Of a stretch of 64,000 nt of DNA, positions 43,352 through 52,870 are shown piece by piece (the stretch's first letter is position 1; every line of letters starts with the position of its first letter). Origin of the DNA: Pseudomonas putida (GTDB taxonomy: Bacteria; Pseudomonadota; Gammaproteobacteria; Pseudomonadales; Pseudomonadaceae); the NCBI RefSeq assembly GCF_016406145.1, contig NZ_CP066306.1, positions 2,852,001 through 2,916,000 on the forward strand. Reading direction: 5' to 3'. The notes beneath the pieces were generated by a model. It ran no database searches and was not told the DNA's origin. It worked only from the letters and a program-made list of their open reading frames with translations. The position numbers and the translations under genes are program-made.

Positions 43352-44653
43352 TCAAGCCATGGCCTGTCGACCAGGCGTGGCTATCCCGATCGGGCGACGG
43401 GTACAGAACATCGACAGGACGGCGCCAACAACCAACAGCGCGCCTACCACTACGAAAGCCAGGGCAAAGCTCCCCGAACCCGCCACCACGTAGCCGGTCA
43501 CGATCGGAGCCAGCAGGCCAAAGAGGTTGCCGACGGCAGTGATAAAGCCTGCGGCGGTGCCAACATCGTCTTCCGAGCGCACCAGGTCATTAACCAGTGA
43601 GAGGTTCAACGAGATCGCCGATGCGCACGTCGCCAATGACAGCGTGATCACAAAAAGAATTGCCCATGTGCTGTCGATCGCTGGTACCAGGAAGATCACA
43701 GAGGATGCGAGCAGCACGCTGGCCACTACCAGGCGACGTTGGCCCGTCTCGGCAGCGCCGGGGCGCATGGCCTTGTCACTCAGGCGGCCAATCACAATGG
43801 CAAGGATGGCCGCGCCCAGGTATGGGATGGCGGTATAAAGGCCACTCGACATAACCGTCAGGCCTTTCTCGGCCTGCAGGTAGCTCGGCAGCCAGGTGAG
43901 AAAGAAGTAGGTCGCGTAGACGGCACAGCCGTGGGATAGCGCGATTGCCCACATGCTGCTCGAACGGGCTAAGCCCTTGAGGCCCAGCGATACCGATTTT
44001 TCCGGGCCATCAGCGGATGACGTGCCACCCTCGGCGATTTCAGCGCGCTCGACATCGTCCAACCAAGGCGCCTTTGACGGGTGGCTGTACCATTTCAACC
44101 AAGCCGCCAACCAGATGAAGCCCAAAGCACCGGCAACGACGAAGGCGATGCGCCATCCGAAGGCACTGATCAACCAGCCAAAACCGATGGCACCGATGGC
44201 AGGGCCGACCAGGCTGCCGCTATGGAATACAGCGGTGGCCAAACCACGTTCTTTGAGGGGCATCCATTCACGAATGACCCGGGCGCCAGCGGGGTAGGTA
44301 GTCGCTTCGCCCATACCCATGATGAGCCGGCAACTGAGTAACGAGATGAAACCCGTCGACAATGCCGTGCAGGCTGTGGCCACTGACCAGACGCCGATCC
44401 CGTAGCCATTGACCTTTTTCGGGCCGAACCTGCCTACGAGATAGCCCATGGGAATGAGCGCAAGAAAGTACAGCCAGACGAAGGACGAGAACAGATAGCC
44501 CATCGCGACCGGCGAGATATCGAATTCTTCCTTAAGAACTTTGGACGCCACCGAGAGCGAGACGCGGTCGACATAGTTGATCAATGTCAGGGTGAAGAGA
44601 AACGCGTAGATCCAGACGCGTTTTTTCTTAAGAAAATGGTTGTCTTTTTGCAT
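43352..44653 (-). CDS. MFS transporter, anion:cation symporter (ACS) family
   Basis: A 433-residue transporter with twelve membrane segments. It carries the ACS-family signature LINYVDRVSLSVASKVL in TM1 and RLIMGMGEATTYPAGARVIREWMP in the TM4 region, as in glucarate, galactonate and phthalate porters. It would import an organic or sugar acid by proton symport. The start is the ATG giving MQKDNHF (AAGG, spacer 8); an ATG 6 bases up is also possible. It is downstream of the transketolase pair and upstream of the PQQ dehydrogenase on the same strand. Confidence 0.88.
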   Translation of the reverse strand: MQKDNHFLKKKRVWIYAFLFTLTLINYVDRVSLSVASKVLKEEFDISPVAMGYLFSSFVWLYFLALIPMGYLVGRFGPKKVNGYGIGVWSVATACTALSTGFISLLSCRLIMGMGEATTYPAGARVIREWMPLKERGLATAVFHSGSLVGPAIGAIGFGWLISAFGWRIAFVVAGALGFIWLAAWLKWYSHPSKAPWLDDVERAEIAEGGTSSADGPEKSVSLGLKGLARSSSMWAIALSHGCAVYATYFFLTWLPSYLQAEKGLTVMSSGLYTAIPYLGAAILAIVIGRLSDKAMRPGAAETGQRRLVVASVLLASSVIFLVPAIDSTWAILFVITLSLATCASAISLNLSLVNDLVRSEDDVGTAAGFITAVGNLFGLLAPIVTGYVVAGSGSFALAFVVVGALLVVGAVLSMFCTRRPIGIATPGRQAMA

Positions 44654-44783
44654 CGCCATCACCTTGTAGTTATTGGGACGATCCAGGGAAGAAAAGAGGA
44701 GCTTCCAGCACGAAGGCCCACTCACTTCACTCGGGCAGCGTCTATCGCGAAGTGAGCGGGGATCGCACTACTTGAGTGTTCCG

Positions 44784-45785
44784 TCAGGCCAGCCAACGCT
44801 GAATGTTTGCAACCATGACGTCTTTGGAGATGCCGTAGCGGTCGTGCAGCGTCGGCAACGCACCGGCATCGAGGAACTGATCTGGCAGCGCCACATGGCG
44901 AACTTCCGGTTGCACACGGGCTTGCAGCAAGGCCATGGCAATGGCTTCACCCAGGCCGCCAATCTGCGTGTGGTTTTCCGCAATCACCACCAACCGGCCT
45001 TCGCGACGACATTGTTCAATGATGGCCTGGACATCGAGTGGCTTGATTGTCGGCACGTGCAGGACAGCTGTGCCGATCTTGCTCTTGATCAGTTCATCAG
45101 CGACTTCTAGAGCACGCATGGTCATAAGGCCCGAGGAAATGATCAGCACATCATTACCGTCTCGTAGCAAGCGGGCTTTGCCGAGCTCAAATTTGTAGTC
45201 GTATTCGTCGAGGATCAGCGGTACGCGCCCGCGGGGGAGGCGCATGTAAACAGGACCATCGTGCTCGGCTATTGCGGCAACGCACTGTTCAGTTTCCAGC
45301 GCATCACATGGGTCAATAACCATCATCTGAGGAATTGCGCGCATCATCGCCAGGTCTTCTGTGGCCTGGTGGCTCGGGCCATAACCGGTCGTGAGGCCAG
45401 GCAGGGCCGCGCAGATCTTCACGTTCAGATTTTCTTCTGCGATCACCTGGTGGATGAAGTCATAGGCGCGACGGGTGGCAAACACCGCATAAGTGGTGGC
45501 GAAGGGTACAAAGCCCTCCTTGGCCATACCCCCCGCAGCAGCCATGAGCAGCTGTTCAGCCATACCCATCTGCAGGAAGCGCTCCGGGTAGCGCTGCGCA
45601 AAGATATGCATGTCAGTGTATTTGGCAAGGTCTGCTGTCATGCCCACGACGCGCGGATTCTTCTGGCCTGCCTTCACCAAAGCATGGCCGAACGGGGCAG
45701 AGGTAGTACGCTGCCCTTCAGTGGCGATGGAGGCGATCATGGACGAGGTGGTGAGTTTCGGTTTTGCAGCGCAAGCGTTGGTCAT
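44784..45785 (-). CDS. Transketolase-like protein, C-terminal (Pyr + C) half
   Basis: A 333-residue protein corresponding to the pyrimidine-binding and C-terminal domains of a thiamine-diphosphate transketolase. The conserved Glu of the ThDP site is in MGMAEQLLMAAAGGMA, and TTYAVFATRRAYDFIHQ is the TK core. The C domain begins near LIISSGLMTMRALEVA. It starts in an ATGA overlap with the N-terminal-half gene, so the two form one enzyme. Such two-gene transketolases act in sugar or apiose-like catabolic routes; the substrate is not clear here. Confidence 0.88.
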   Translation of the reverse strand: MTNACAAKPKLTTSSMIASIATEGQRTTSAPFGHALVKAGQKNPRVVGMTADLAKYTDMHIFAQRYPERFLQMGMAEQLLMAAAGGMAKEGFVPFATTYAVFATRRAYDFIHQVIAEENLNVKICAALPGLTTGYGPSHQATEDLAMMRAIPQMMVIDPCDALETEQCVAAIAEHDGPVYMRLPRGRVPLILDEYDYKFELGKARLLRDGNDVLIISSGLMTMRALEVADELIKSKIGTAVLHVPTIKPLDVQAIIEQCRREGRLVVIAENHTQIGGLGEAIAMALLQARVQPEVRHVALPDQFLDAGALPTLHDRYGISKDVMVANIQRWLA

Positions 45786-46639
45786 TGTGGGCTCCGGGTC
45801 GCGTAGATCTCGTCGAGGTTGGCAAGTGCTTGCTGCCACTCTTCGGGCTCGACCCGGATGAAGTGGTTCTTGTCACGCTGCTCCAGGAAGGGCACGCCCT
45901 TACCCATCAGGGTGTCGAAGAGAATCACCCGAGGTTTATCACCGGGTACCGCCCGTGCGATATCGAAGGCAGAGATCACGGCCCGCAAGTCATTACCGTC
46001 GACACGTTGCACGTGCCAACCGAACGCCGCCCATTTGTCGATAAGCGGCTCGAACTGGAGGATGTCGTGGGACGGGCCATCCGCTTGCTGGCGGTTGATG
46101 TCCACCAGGTTGATGAGGTTGCCCAGCTTGTGATGCGAGGCCGACATGGCCGCCTCCCATACCGCGCCCTCGTCCAGTTCGCCATCGGACATCGAGTTGT
46201 AGACGAACGCAGCGTTGCCCTTCATGCGCAGGCCCAGCGCCTGGCCGACGGCAATGGCCAACCCCTGGCCGAGGGAGCCGCCAGAAATTTCCATGCCGGG
46301 TGTGTAGGTGGCCATGCCGGACATTGGCAAGCGGCTGTCGTCGGAGCCATAGGTTTCCAGCTCATCTTCCGGCAGAACCCCGGCCTCCAGCAGGGCGGCA
46401 TAAAGCGCGATCGCGTAGTGCCCATGGGAAAGCAGGAAACGGTCACGACCTTCCCATTCAGGTTGATCTGCGCGGATGTTCATGGCGTGGCAGTAGGCAA
46501 CAGCCAGTACGTCGGCCCAGCCCAGCGCCTGGCCGACATAGCCTTGGCCCTGTACTTCACCCATGCGCAGGGCGAAACGTCGGATTCGCCAGGCATGGGT
46601 CGACATCCGGGCAAAGTGCTCATTGCGACTCTCGGTCAT
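45782..46639 (-). CDS. Transketolase-like protein, N-terminal (PP) half
   Basis: A 285-residue ThDP-binding subunit. The motif FLLSHGHYAIALYAAL carries the His that contacts substrate phosphate or the ThDP, GGSLGQGLAIAVGQALG binds the cofactor, and GDG-N is represented by SDGELDEGAVWEAAMSA with metal binding near LINLVDINRQQ. The start follows GGAGAA with 6-base spacing (MTESRNEHF). It is the first gene of a leftward unit (two transketolase halves, MFS), divergent from the LysR regulator 150 bp away. Confidence 0.88.
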   Translation of the reverse strand: MTESRNEHFARMSTHAWRIRRFALRMGEVQGQGYVGQALGWADVLAVAYCHAMNIRADQPEWEGRDRFLLSHGHYAIALYAALLEAGVLPEDELETYGSDDSRLPMSGMATYTPGMEISGGSLGQGLAIAVGQALGLRMKGNAAFVYNSMSDGELDEGAVWEAAMSASHHKLGNLINLVDINRQQADGPSHDILQFEPLIDKWAAFGWHVQRVDGNDLRAVISAFDIARAVPGDKPRVILFDTLMGKGVPFLEQRDKNHFIRVEPEEWQQALANLDEIYATRSPQ

Positions 46640-46789
46640 ATTATTCTCCATTGGTGACCAGCGATCCGGGGTTACTGACGCAGCGAATTCATCAGTAACC
46701 AGCCGAATTGAGTTACCCCGAGATGATCATGTAAAAATACAAGCTCGACAAAAGGTTTAAATTCGCCAGTCAATGAATTGGATTCATCA

Positions 46790-47674
46790 ATGAAGATCTT
46801 TAAAAAGGTACCTCTCTCAGCCCTGAGGGTTTTCGAAGCGGCGGGGCGTACATGCTCTTTCGTGGAGGCAGCGAAAGAACTGGATCTCTCCTCAAGCGCA
46901 GTCAGCCATGCAATACGCAAACTGGAAGTCGCAGCAGGGGTATCGCTGTTCACCCGCAGTACGCGTCACACGGCGCTGACGTCTGAGGGCTCCATGCTGC
47001 TGGATCATGTTCAACGGGGCTTCGAGGAGATGAGCCGTGGGTTGGCGATTGCGACCAATGAGCCCGCAGTGCCGCTGCGCCTTCACGTTGCGCCGACGTT
47101 CGCCAGTCAGTGGTTGGTGCCTCGCCTGGCGGGCTTCCTGCACGGTCATCCCGGCATCGACCTGCGCATATCCGCCAGTACTGACTACGCGCGGTTCGAC
47201 AACGATGATTTCGACCTGGACATCGTTTACGGCGAGCCCAGGCCTTCGTCACACGAAAAGACCCCGCTGCGGATCGAAGAGCTGACGCCGCTGTGCAGCC
47301 CTGAGGTTGCCAGGCATCTTCGTTCACCGCAGGACTTGTATTCGCTGTTCCTGATCCAGAGCGACGGGCAGTCAGTGCAGTGGAAAGGCTGGTTCGCGGC
47401 CAACGGCATGCAGCCACCGAAAAGCTACGGCTTGGCGTTCGATCGAAGCTCCATGAGTATTTCAGCGGCGGCTGGCGGCCTGGGGGTGGTGCTCGAATCT
47501 GACTTGTTAGCTGAGCAGGAGCTGGCCAGCGGTCAGCTGGTCAGCCCGCTTCGGCATGTCAGCAACAGCGTTCGCTACGTTGGCCATTATCTCGTGCATC
47601 CTCGGCGGCATCGACAACCGCATGCAGTGACTCAGTTCAAGCAATGGCTGTTCAAGGAGTTGGCTGTGCAGTGA
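46790..47674 (+). CDS. LysR-family regulator (GcvA-like)
   Basis: A 294-residue LTTR: HTH near residues 18-45 (SFVEAAKELDLSSSAVSHAIRKLE), and a substrate-binding domain from about 90 with FASQWLVPRLAGFLHGHPGIDLRIS, a pattern of the GcvA/TrpI group. It is divergent from the transketolase genes and by LTTR habit is expected to regulate them and itself from the 150-bp gap. An in-frame TTG four codons upstream is also possible; the ATG giving MKIFKKVPLSAL is preferred by family. Confidence 0.9.
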   Translation: MKIFKKVPLSALRVFEAAGRTCSFVEAAKELDLSSSAVSHAIRKLEVAAGVSLFTRSTRHTALTSEGSMLLDHVQRGFEEMSRGLAIATNEPAVPLRLHVAPTFASQWLVPRLAGFLHGHPGIDLRISASTDYARFDNDDFDLDIVYGEPRPSSHEKTPLRIEELTPLCSPEVARHLRSPQDLYSLFLIQSDGQSVQWKGWFAANGMQPPKSYGLAFDRSSMSISAAAGGLGVVLESDLLAEQELASGQLVSPLRHVSNSVRYVGHYLVHPRRHRQPHAVTQFKQWLFKELAVQ

Positions 47675-48036
47675 AGAGGAGGGGCAGGCGAAGTCCATGA
47701 CCCGGGAAAGCGTGCTGAGAGACTATTTGCAGGGCTCGGATAAGGGGCGCTTTGAAGGATGGTCATGCCCCATGAGGCGCATTCAGGCGAGCGGTTCCAC
47801 GGCAGCAGCGCCTCATAGTCTGCTACCGAATAAGCATGCGACAGCCGCTCAAGGACGTGGCGCAGCTTTGAGGATAAGTAACCCCTGAGCCTGCCGTACC
47901 TCTAAGTAGCCGCATTCGACATCATACATTTGTACAAATCAATGCTCGCAAACCTGAACATTTAACGATTTCCAGTACCGCAAAGGCGTTTTAGTCTCCT
48001 GTTCAAGCGTTGAACAATAATAAAAGGAGACACCCC
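47675..48036. other. Intergenic region with palindromes before the amine permease
   Basis: 362 bp without a convincing gene. A 63-codon frame at 47697 has no SD and no family. Two palindromes stand out: ATTTGTACAAAT at 47928-47939 and GTTCAAGCGTTGAAC at 48001-48015. The second is 6 bp before AAAGGAG, so a bound protein could block the ribosome site or the promoter. The PucR-type regulator of this cluster is a candidate ligand-responsive factor. Confidence 0.5.
48001..48015 (+). promoter_or_regulatory. Operator-like palindrome upstream of the permease gene
   Basis: Perfect inverted repeat GTTCAA-GCG-TTGAAC, 21 bp before the start codon. Its position next to the SD suggests an operator; alternatively it lies within the transcript leader. 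Confidence 0.4.
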
Positions 48037-49431
48037 ATGCCCATTCAGTCAGAGCATGATCCGCGCCTAAAACGATCACTGAAAACACGCCATATCAGCA
48101 TGCTTGCCCTTGGCGGCGTCATTGGTGCAGGTCTGTTCGTCGGTTCCAGCGCCGTCATCACCTCAACCGGCCCGGGTGCGTTCCTCACCTATGCCATCAC
48201 CGGCATCATCGTCGCTCTAGTGATGCGAATGCTCGGTGAGATGGCAGCGGCACATCCCACCAAAGGTTCTTTTGTTGACTACGCCCGAATGGCGTTTGGC
48301 CGACCGGCTGGGTACATGACCGGTTGGCTGTACTGGTATTTCTGGGTCATTGTCGTCGGCTTTGAAGCCGTGGTTGGCGGCCAGATCATCAATGGCTGGT
48401 TCCCGGATATTCCGGTCTGGGTCATTGCCCTGGGGCTCATGATCAGCATGACCTTGCTGAACATGATGTCGGTGCACTCCTTCGGTGAGGCCGAATACTG
48501 GTTCGCCGGGGTTAAAGTGGCCGCCATCGTCGTATTCCTGCTCGTGGCGGGCGCCTACGTGTTCCATCTGTGGCCGAACTCGACTGCCTCTTTTGACAAC
48601 TTGACCCAGCATGGTGGCTTCCTGCCCCACGGCGTAGGTGCACTGTTCACGGGTGTCGTCGTGGTCATTTTCTCCATGACAGGTGTCGAGGTCGCGACAC
48701 TCGCCGCGGCAGAATCGGAAGACCCTACTCGCAACATCCGCAAGGCAGTGAACACCGTCATGCTGCGCATCCTGGTGTTCTTTGTGCTGGCCACGTTCTT
48801 CATCGTTGTCGCCCAGCCATGGACCAGCCTGACCCCAGGTAAATCGCCCTTCGTGACCACGCTGGAACACATTGGCATTCCTGGTGCTGGCGAGATGCTC
48901 ACTGCGGTCATTCTGGTTGCCGTGCTGTCAGTGCTCAACGCCGGCCTCTATACCTCTTCGCGCTTGCTGTTCGTCCTGGCGTCCAATGACGAGGCGCCTC
49001 GCTGGATTGCTGGCGTGAACAAAAAAGGTGTGCCGGTTCGTGGCGTGCTTGCCTCCACCTTGGTTGGCTATGGCTGCGTGGTCATTGCAGCACTGTGGCC
49101 GGATACGGTGTTCCAGTTCCTGATCAACTCCTCGGGCACGGTGTTCTTGTTTGTCTACCTGATGATCTGCTTGTCACAGCTCAAGCTGCGCCGCAAGTGG
49201 GTAGAAGAGGGCAGCCTGAAGTTCGCCATGTGGGCCCACCCATGGCTGCCGCTGCTGGTCACCGCTTCGATCATCGCCGTCCTGGTCAGCATGGCATTCG
49301 ATCCCTCCATGCAGATGAGCCTGCTGCAGTGCGTGATAGCCATCTTCGCCATTGCTGCTTCGTACCTGGCACTGAGCCTATCTCGCAAGCGTCAGCGAGC
49401 CGTCAAAGGCCAGCCCGTCACCACTGCTTAG
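48037..49431 (+). CDS. APC-family amino acid/GABA permease
   Basis: A 464-residue amino-acid permease of the GabP/AnsP group, with twelve membrane segments. The signatures are GGVIGAGLFVGSSAVI in TM1, SFVDYARMAFGRPAGYMTGWLYWYFW, and ESEDPTRNIRKAVNTVMLRILVFF. AAAGGAG precedes the ATG by 7 bases; nine upstream codons are excluded. It is the first gene of a rightward unit with an FAD oxidase, a cupin and a CoA-acylating aldehyde dehydrogenase, so it likely imports the amine substrate. Confidence 0.9.
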   Translation: MPIQSEHDPRLKRSLKTRHISMLALGGVIGAGLFVGSSAVITSTGPGAFLTYAITGIIVALVMRMLGEMAAAHPTKGSFVDYARMAFGRPAGYMTGWLYWYFWVIVVGFEAVVGGQIINGWFPDIPVWVIALGLMISMTLLNMMSVHSFGEAEYWFAGVKVAAIVVFLLVAGAYVFHLWPNSTASFDNLTQHGGFLPHGVGALFTGVVVVIFSMTGVEVATLAAAESEDPTRNIRKAVNTVMLRILVFFVLATFFIVVAQPWTSLTPGKSPFVTTLEHIGIPGAGEMLTAVILVAVLSVLNAGLYTSSRLLFVLASNDEAPRWIAGVNKKGVPVRGVLASTLVGYGCVVIAALWPDTVFQFLINSSGTVFLFVYLMICLSQLKLRRKWVEEGSLKFAMWAHPWLPLLVTASIIAVLVSMAFDPSMQMSLLQCVIAIFAIAASYLALSLSRKRQRAVKGQPVTTA

Positions 49432-49489
49432 TCAACAACGCCGTATCAGTACACCCCGGATCCCGGGCCCTCAATGGGAAGCCAACAGC

Positions 49490-50872
49490 ATGTCAGCGAA
49501 ATACGAATTGTCCCAGTTGCCGAACAAACCGCTGTGGTTCGCGCCAAGCCCGTCGCGTGAGCGACTGGATGGTGCGGCCCAAGCCGACGTCGTTATCGTC
49601 GGAGCCGGTTACACAGGGCTGTGGACGGCCTACTACCTGCTCAAGAGTGATCCTTCTCTGCGCGTAGTTCTGCTGGAGAAAAACGAAGTCGGTTTTGGTG
49701 CCTCTGGGCGCAACGGCGGTTGGGCATCGGCAATTTTCCCGATATCGCTGCACCGCGTAGAGGAGCTGTATTCGCACAATGCGGCTCTGCATCTGCAGGC
49801 TGCAATGAACGAAACAGTCGATGAGATTGGCCGGGTACTCGCGCTGGAAGGGGTGGACGCTGACTACGCCAAGCAAGGCTTCTTGTCGCTGGCACGTAGC
49901 AAACCACAGATGGAGCGAGCCAGAGCAGCTGTCGAGTCTTCGGCACGCTTTGGGCTCCCCGATCAGTGGCGCGTGCTTGAGGCTGCTGAAGCCCAGACAC
50001 GCATTGGTGCTCAAGAAACGCTCGGCGGCCTTTATACGGAGCACTGCGCGCTGATCCACCCGGGCAAGCTGGTCCGTGGTTTGGCGAAGCTGGTTGAAGG
50101 CCTGGGTGCGAAAATTTATGAGCAGTCGGCAGTCACTCAGATGGCGCCGGGGGTGGTGCACACCGCCCATGGCTCGGTGCGCGCTGAAATGACTGTGCGT
50201 GCCACTGAGGCATTCACTTCCCAACAGCCCGGACACTCGCGTTTTGTCATTCCGCTGTACTCGTTGGTCCTGGCCACCGAGCCACTGCCTGGCGATCTGC
50301 TGGCCAAGCTCAAACTCGATCACCGCATGGCCTTCAACGACATGCGCCACCTGCGCGTTTACGGTCAGGTGACGGCGGAAGGCCGGTTGGTCTTCGGTGG
50401 TCGCGGGGCTCCCTACAACTGGGGCTCGCGCATGTCTGCCGAGGACGATTTGGTGGACAACATCCACGGCAAGATCTACGACACCCTGCTCGAGTTCTTC
50501 CCGGCGCTGCGAGATGCACGCATCACTCACCGTTGGGGCGGCGCGCTAGGCGTCTCGCGCGACTGGTGCCCGACTGTGAGCATCGATCGCAATAAGCGCA
50601 TGGCCTGGGCCGGTAACTATGTGGGTGACGGCGTAGCCACCAGCAACCTGGCCGGGCGTCTGCTGCGCAACTTCATTCTGGAGCGCGACGAGGAAATCAA
50701 CACGTTGCCTCTGGTCAACCACCGCTCGCCATCCTGGGAGCGCGAACCCTTGCGTTGGTTCGGTATCAACAGCGGCCTCGCAGCAGCCTCGCTGAGTGAT
50801 ATCGAAGAACGCTTCACCCACAAACCTTCGCGTACCGCGATGCTGCTGGAAAAGCTCACCGGCGCCCATTGA
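49490..50872 (+). CDS. FAD-dependent amine/amino-acid oxidoreductase (PuuB/DAO-like)
   Basis: A 460-residue flavoprotein with an N-terminal Rossmann motif VVIVGAGYTGLWTAYYL (residues 34-50), the second FAD segment SGRNGGW (about 73-79) and the C-terminal motif WAGNYVGDGVATSNLAGR. The layout resembles gamma-glutamylputrescine oxidase (PuuB) and other DAO-family deaminases. It probably oxidises an amine imported by the preceding permease to an aldehyde plus ammonia. The substrate is not known. The gap to the cupin gene is 15 bp, consistent with an operon. Confidence 0.88.
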   Translation: MSAKYELSQLPNKPLWFAPSPSRERLDGAAQADVVIVGAGYTGLWTAYYLLKSDPSLRVVLLEKNEVGFGASGRNGGWASAIFPISLHRVEELYSHNAALHLQAAMNETVDEIGRVLALEGVDADYAKQGFLSLARSKPQMERARAAVESSARFGLPDQWRVLEAAEAQTRIGAQETLGGLYTEHCALIHPGKLVRGLAKLVEGLGAKIYEQSAVTQMAPGVVHTAHGSVRAEMTVRATEAFTSQQPGHSRFVIPLYSLVLATEPLPGDLLAKLKLDHRMAFNDMRHLRVYGQVTAEGRLVFGGRGAPYNWGSRMSAEDDLVDNIHGKIYDTLLEFFPALRDARITHRWGGALGVSRDWCPTVSIDRNKRMAWAGNYVGDGVATSNLAGRLLRNFILERDEEINTLPLVNHRSPSWEREPLRWFGINSGLAAASLSDIEERFTHKPSRTAMLLEKLTGAH

Positions 50873-50887
50873 TAAGGAGAAAACCCT

Positions 50888-51238
50888 ATGCCTTCGTTCA
50901 CCATCATCAAGCACGCCGACATCAAGGCCCTGCCTCTTAACCCCGCCGGCCAGCGTGCAGGGGCTGACAAGGGTGACCCACAGATCGCCATCCAGACCCT
51001 TGCTCCAGAAGCAGTCGGTAATCTCGGTGTGTGGGAATGCCAACCCGGTGGCTGGCCAGTAATCGAGCGACCTGACACCGAGTTCACCTACATCATTTCC
51101 GGTAAAGCCCTGCTCACCGACAGCAGCACTGAAGAAGTCGTAGAAGTGAACGGCGGCGACCTGATCATCCTGCCGCCGGGGTGGACCGGCCGTTGGGATG
51201 TGCTCGAGACCGTACGCAAGGTCTACGCAATCTACTGA
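50888..51238 (+). CDS. Cupin-domain protein
   Basis: A 116-residue single-cupin protein. The conserved cupin 1 region is ERPDTEFTYIISGKALLTD and cupin 2 is VVEVNGGDLIILPPGWTGRWDV; a metal site is only partly conserved, with no clear HxH pair. Proteins of this DUF861/(S)-ureidoglycine-like type are often found next to DAO-type oxidases. AAGGAG lies 8 bases before the ATG. A direct catalytic role is uncertain. Confidence 0.85.
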   Translation: MPSFTIIKHADIKALPLNPAGQRAGADKGDPQIAIQTLAPEAVGNLGVWECQPGGWPVIERPDTEFTYIISGKALLTDSSTEEVVEVNGGDLIILPPGWTGRWDVLETVRKVYAIY

Positions 51239-51301
51239 AACATGAGTACGGCGAGCAAAAAATGCTCGCCACCGTAGTTACCCTTTGATGTGAGAAAGAC
51301 A

Positions 51302-52870
51302 ATGACCCAAACCATCATGAACTGGATCTCCGGCGCTCAAGCCGAGGCCACCAGCGGCCAGCAACTGCCGGTCTACAACCCAGCCACCGGCGTGGTCACT
51401 GGTCAGGTGCAACTGTCGGCGCAGAAAGACGTGAATGCTGCCGTGGCATCGGCCAAAGCTGCCTTCCCGGCCTGGAGCAATCTGTCGCCGCTGCGCCGCT
51501 CGCGGGTACTGAACAATTTCCTGGCGCTGCTGAATGAGCACAAAGACGACCTAGCGCGCATGATCACCGCCGAACACGGCAAGGTCTTCACCGACGCACA
51601 GGGCGAGGTGATGCGTGGCATCGAGATCGTCGAATTCGCCTGCGGCGCGCCGCAGCTGCTGAAAACCGATTTCACCGATCAAGTCAGCACCAACATCGAC
51701 AACTGGACCCTGCGCCAGCCATTGGGTGTAGTCACTGGCATCACTCCGTTCAACTTCCCGGTCATGGTGCCAATGTGGATGTTCCCGGTCGCTCTGGCCA
51801 CCGGCAATACCTTCGTGCTCAAGCCAAGCCCGCTGGATCCGAGCCCGAGCCTGTTCATCGCCGAGTTGCTCAAGCAAGCCGGCCTGCCAGACGGCGTGTT
51901 CAACGTGGTGCAGGGTGACAAGGATGCGGTGAATGCACTGATCGAACACCCGGATGTACAGGCCGTGTCGTTCGTAGGTTCGACCCCGATCGCCAACCAC
52001 ATCTATGAAACCGGCGCTCGCCATGGCAAGCGCGTCCAAGCACTGGGCGGCGCGAAAAACCATCTGGTAGTGATGCCCGATGCCGATATCGACCAGGTAG
52101 TCGATGCCCTGATCGGTGCGGCGTATGGTTCGGCCGGTGAGCGTTGCATGGCCATCAGCGTGGCGGTGTTTGTCGGTGACGATACCTCTGAAAAAGTCAT
52201 GCCCAAGCTGATCGAGCGCACCCGCAAGCTCAAAGTGCTCAATGGTACCAACCTCGAAGCCGAAATGGGCCCGATCGTTACCCGTGCTGCGCTGGACCGC
52301 ATCACCGGTTACATCGAGCAAGGTGTAAAAGAGGGCGCGACCATGCTGGTCGATGGTCGTGGCTTCAATGGCCAGACCGCAGGCGACGGCTGTGGCGATG
52401 GTTTCTGGCTGGGCGGCACGCTGTTCGACAATGTCACTCCAGACATGCGGATCTACAAGGAAGAGATTTTCGGCCCGGTGCTGGCGTGCATGCGAGTGAA
52501 AGACTTCGCCGAGGCCGTCGACCTGATCAACGCCCACGAATTCGGCAACGGCGTGAGCCTGTACACCCGCGACGGCCACATCGCCCGCGAGTTCGGCCGC
52601 CGTATCCAGGTGGGCATGGTCGGCATCAACGTACCGATTCCGGTGCCAATGGCCTGGCATGGCTTTGGCGGCTGGAAGAAGAGCCTGTTCGGTGACATGC
52701 ATGCTTACGGCGAGGAAGGGGTGCGCTTCTACACCAAGCAGAAGAGCATCATGCAGCGTTGGCCGCAAGCCATCGCCAAAGGCGCAGAGTTCGCGATGCC
52801 GACCCCAGAAACGTGCGATGCCACTGGTAGTTGTTGGCTTCAGCCCTGTGAGTTGTTCAACCAGCTTTAA
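51302..52870 (+). CDS. CoA-acylating methylmalonate-semialdehyde-type dehydrogenase with altered C-terminus
   Basis: A 522-residue aldehyde dehydrogenase of the MmsA type. It has [13 protein letters not shown], the catalytic Cys in [15 protein letters not shown] (about 285), and [14 protein letters not shown]. It oxidises malonate or methylmalonate semialdehyde to acetyl- or propionyl-CoA with NAD+ and CoA. The family normally ends soon after EFAMPT (here residue 498-501). From about residue 502 the reading continues 20 residues that are antisense to the pucR-like gene, because the native stop is missing. The last residues ([19 protein letters not shown]) are therefore not MmsA sequence. The enzyme core is intact. 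Confidence 0.87.
   Translation: MTQTIMNWISGAQAEATSGQQLPVYNPATGVVTGQVQLSAQKDVNAAVASAKAAFPAWSNLSPLRRSRVLNNFLALLNEHKDDLARMITAEHGKVFTDAQGEVMRGIEIVEFACGAPQLLKTDFTDQVSTNIDNWTLRQPLGVVTGITPFNFPVMVPMWMFPVALATGNTFVLKPSPLDPSPSLFIAELLKQAGLPDGVFNVVQGDKDAVNALIEHPDVQAVSFVGSTPIANHIYETGARHGKRVQALGGAKNHLVVMPDADIDQVVDALIGAAYGSAGERCMAISVAVFVGDDTSEKVMPKLIERTRKLKVLNGTNLEAEMGPIVTRAALDRITGYIEQGVKEGATMLVDGRGFNGQTAGDGCGDGFWLGGTLFDNVTPDMRIYKEEIFGPVLACMRVKDFAEAVDLINAHEFGNGVSLYTRDGHIAREFGRRIQVGMVGINVPIPVPMAWHGFGGWKKSLFGDMHAYGEEGVRFYTKQKSIMQRWPQAIAKGAEFAMPTPETCDATGSCWLQPCELFNQL

Noticed and set aside
47697..47888. 63-codon frame downstream of the LysR gene.
   Set aside because: No SD, biased composition and no domain; the region looks regulatory.
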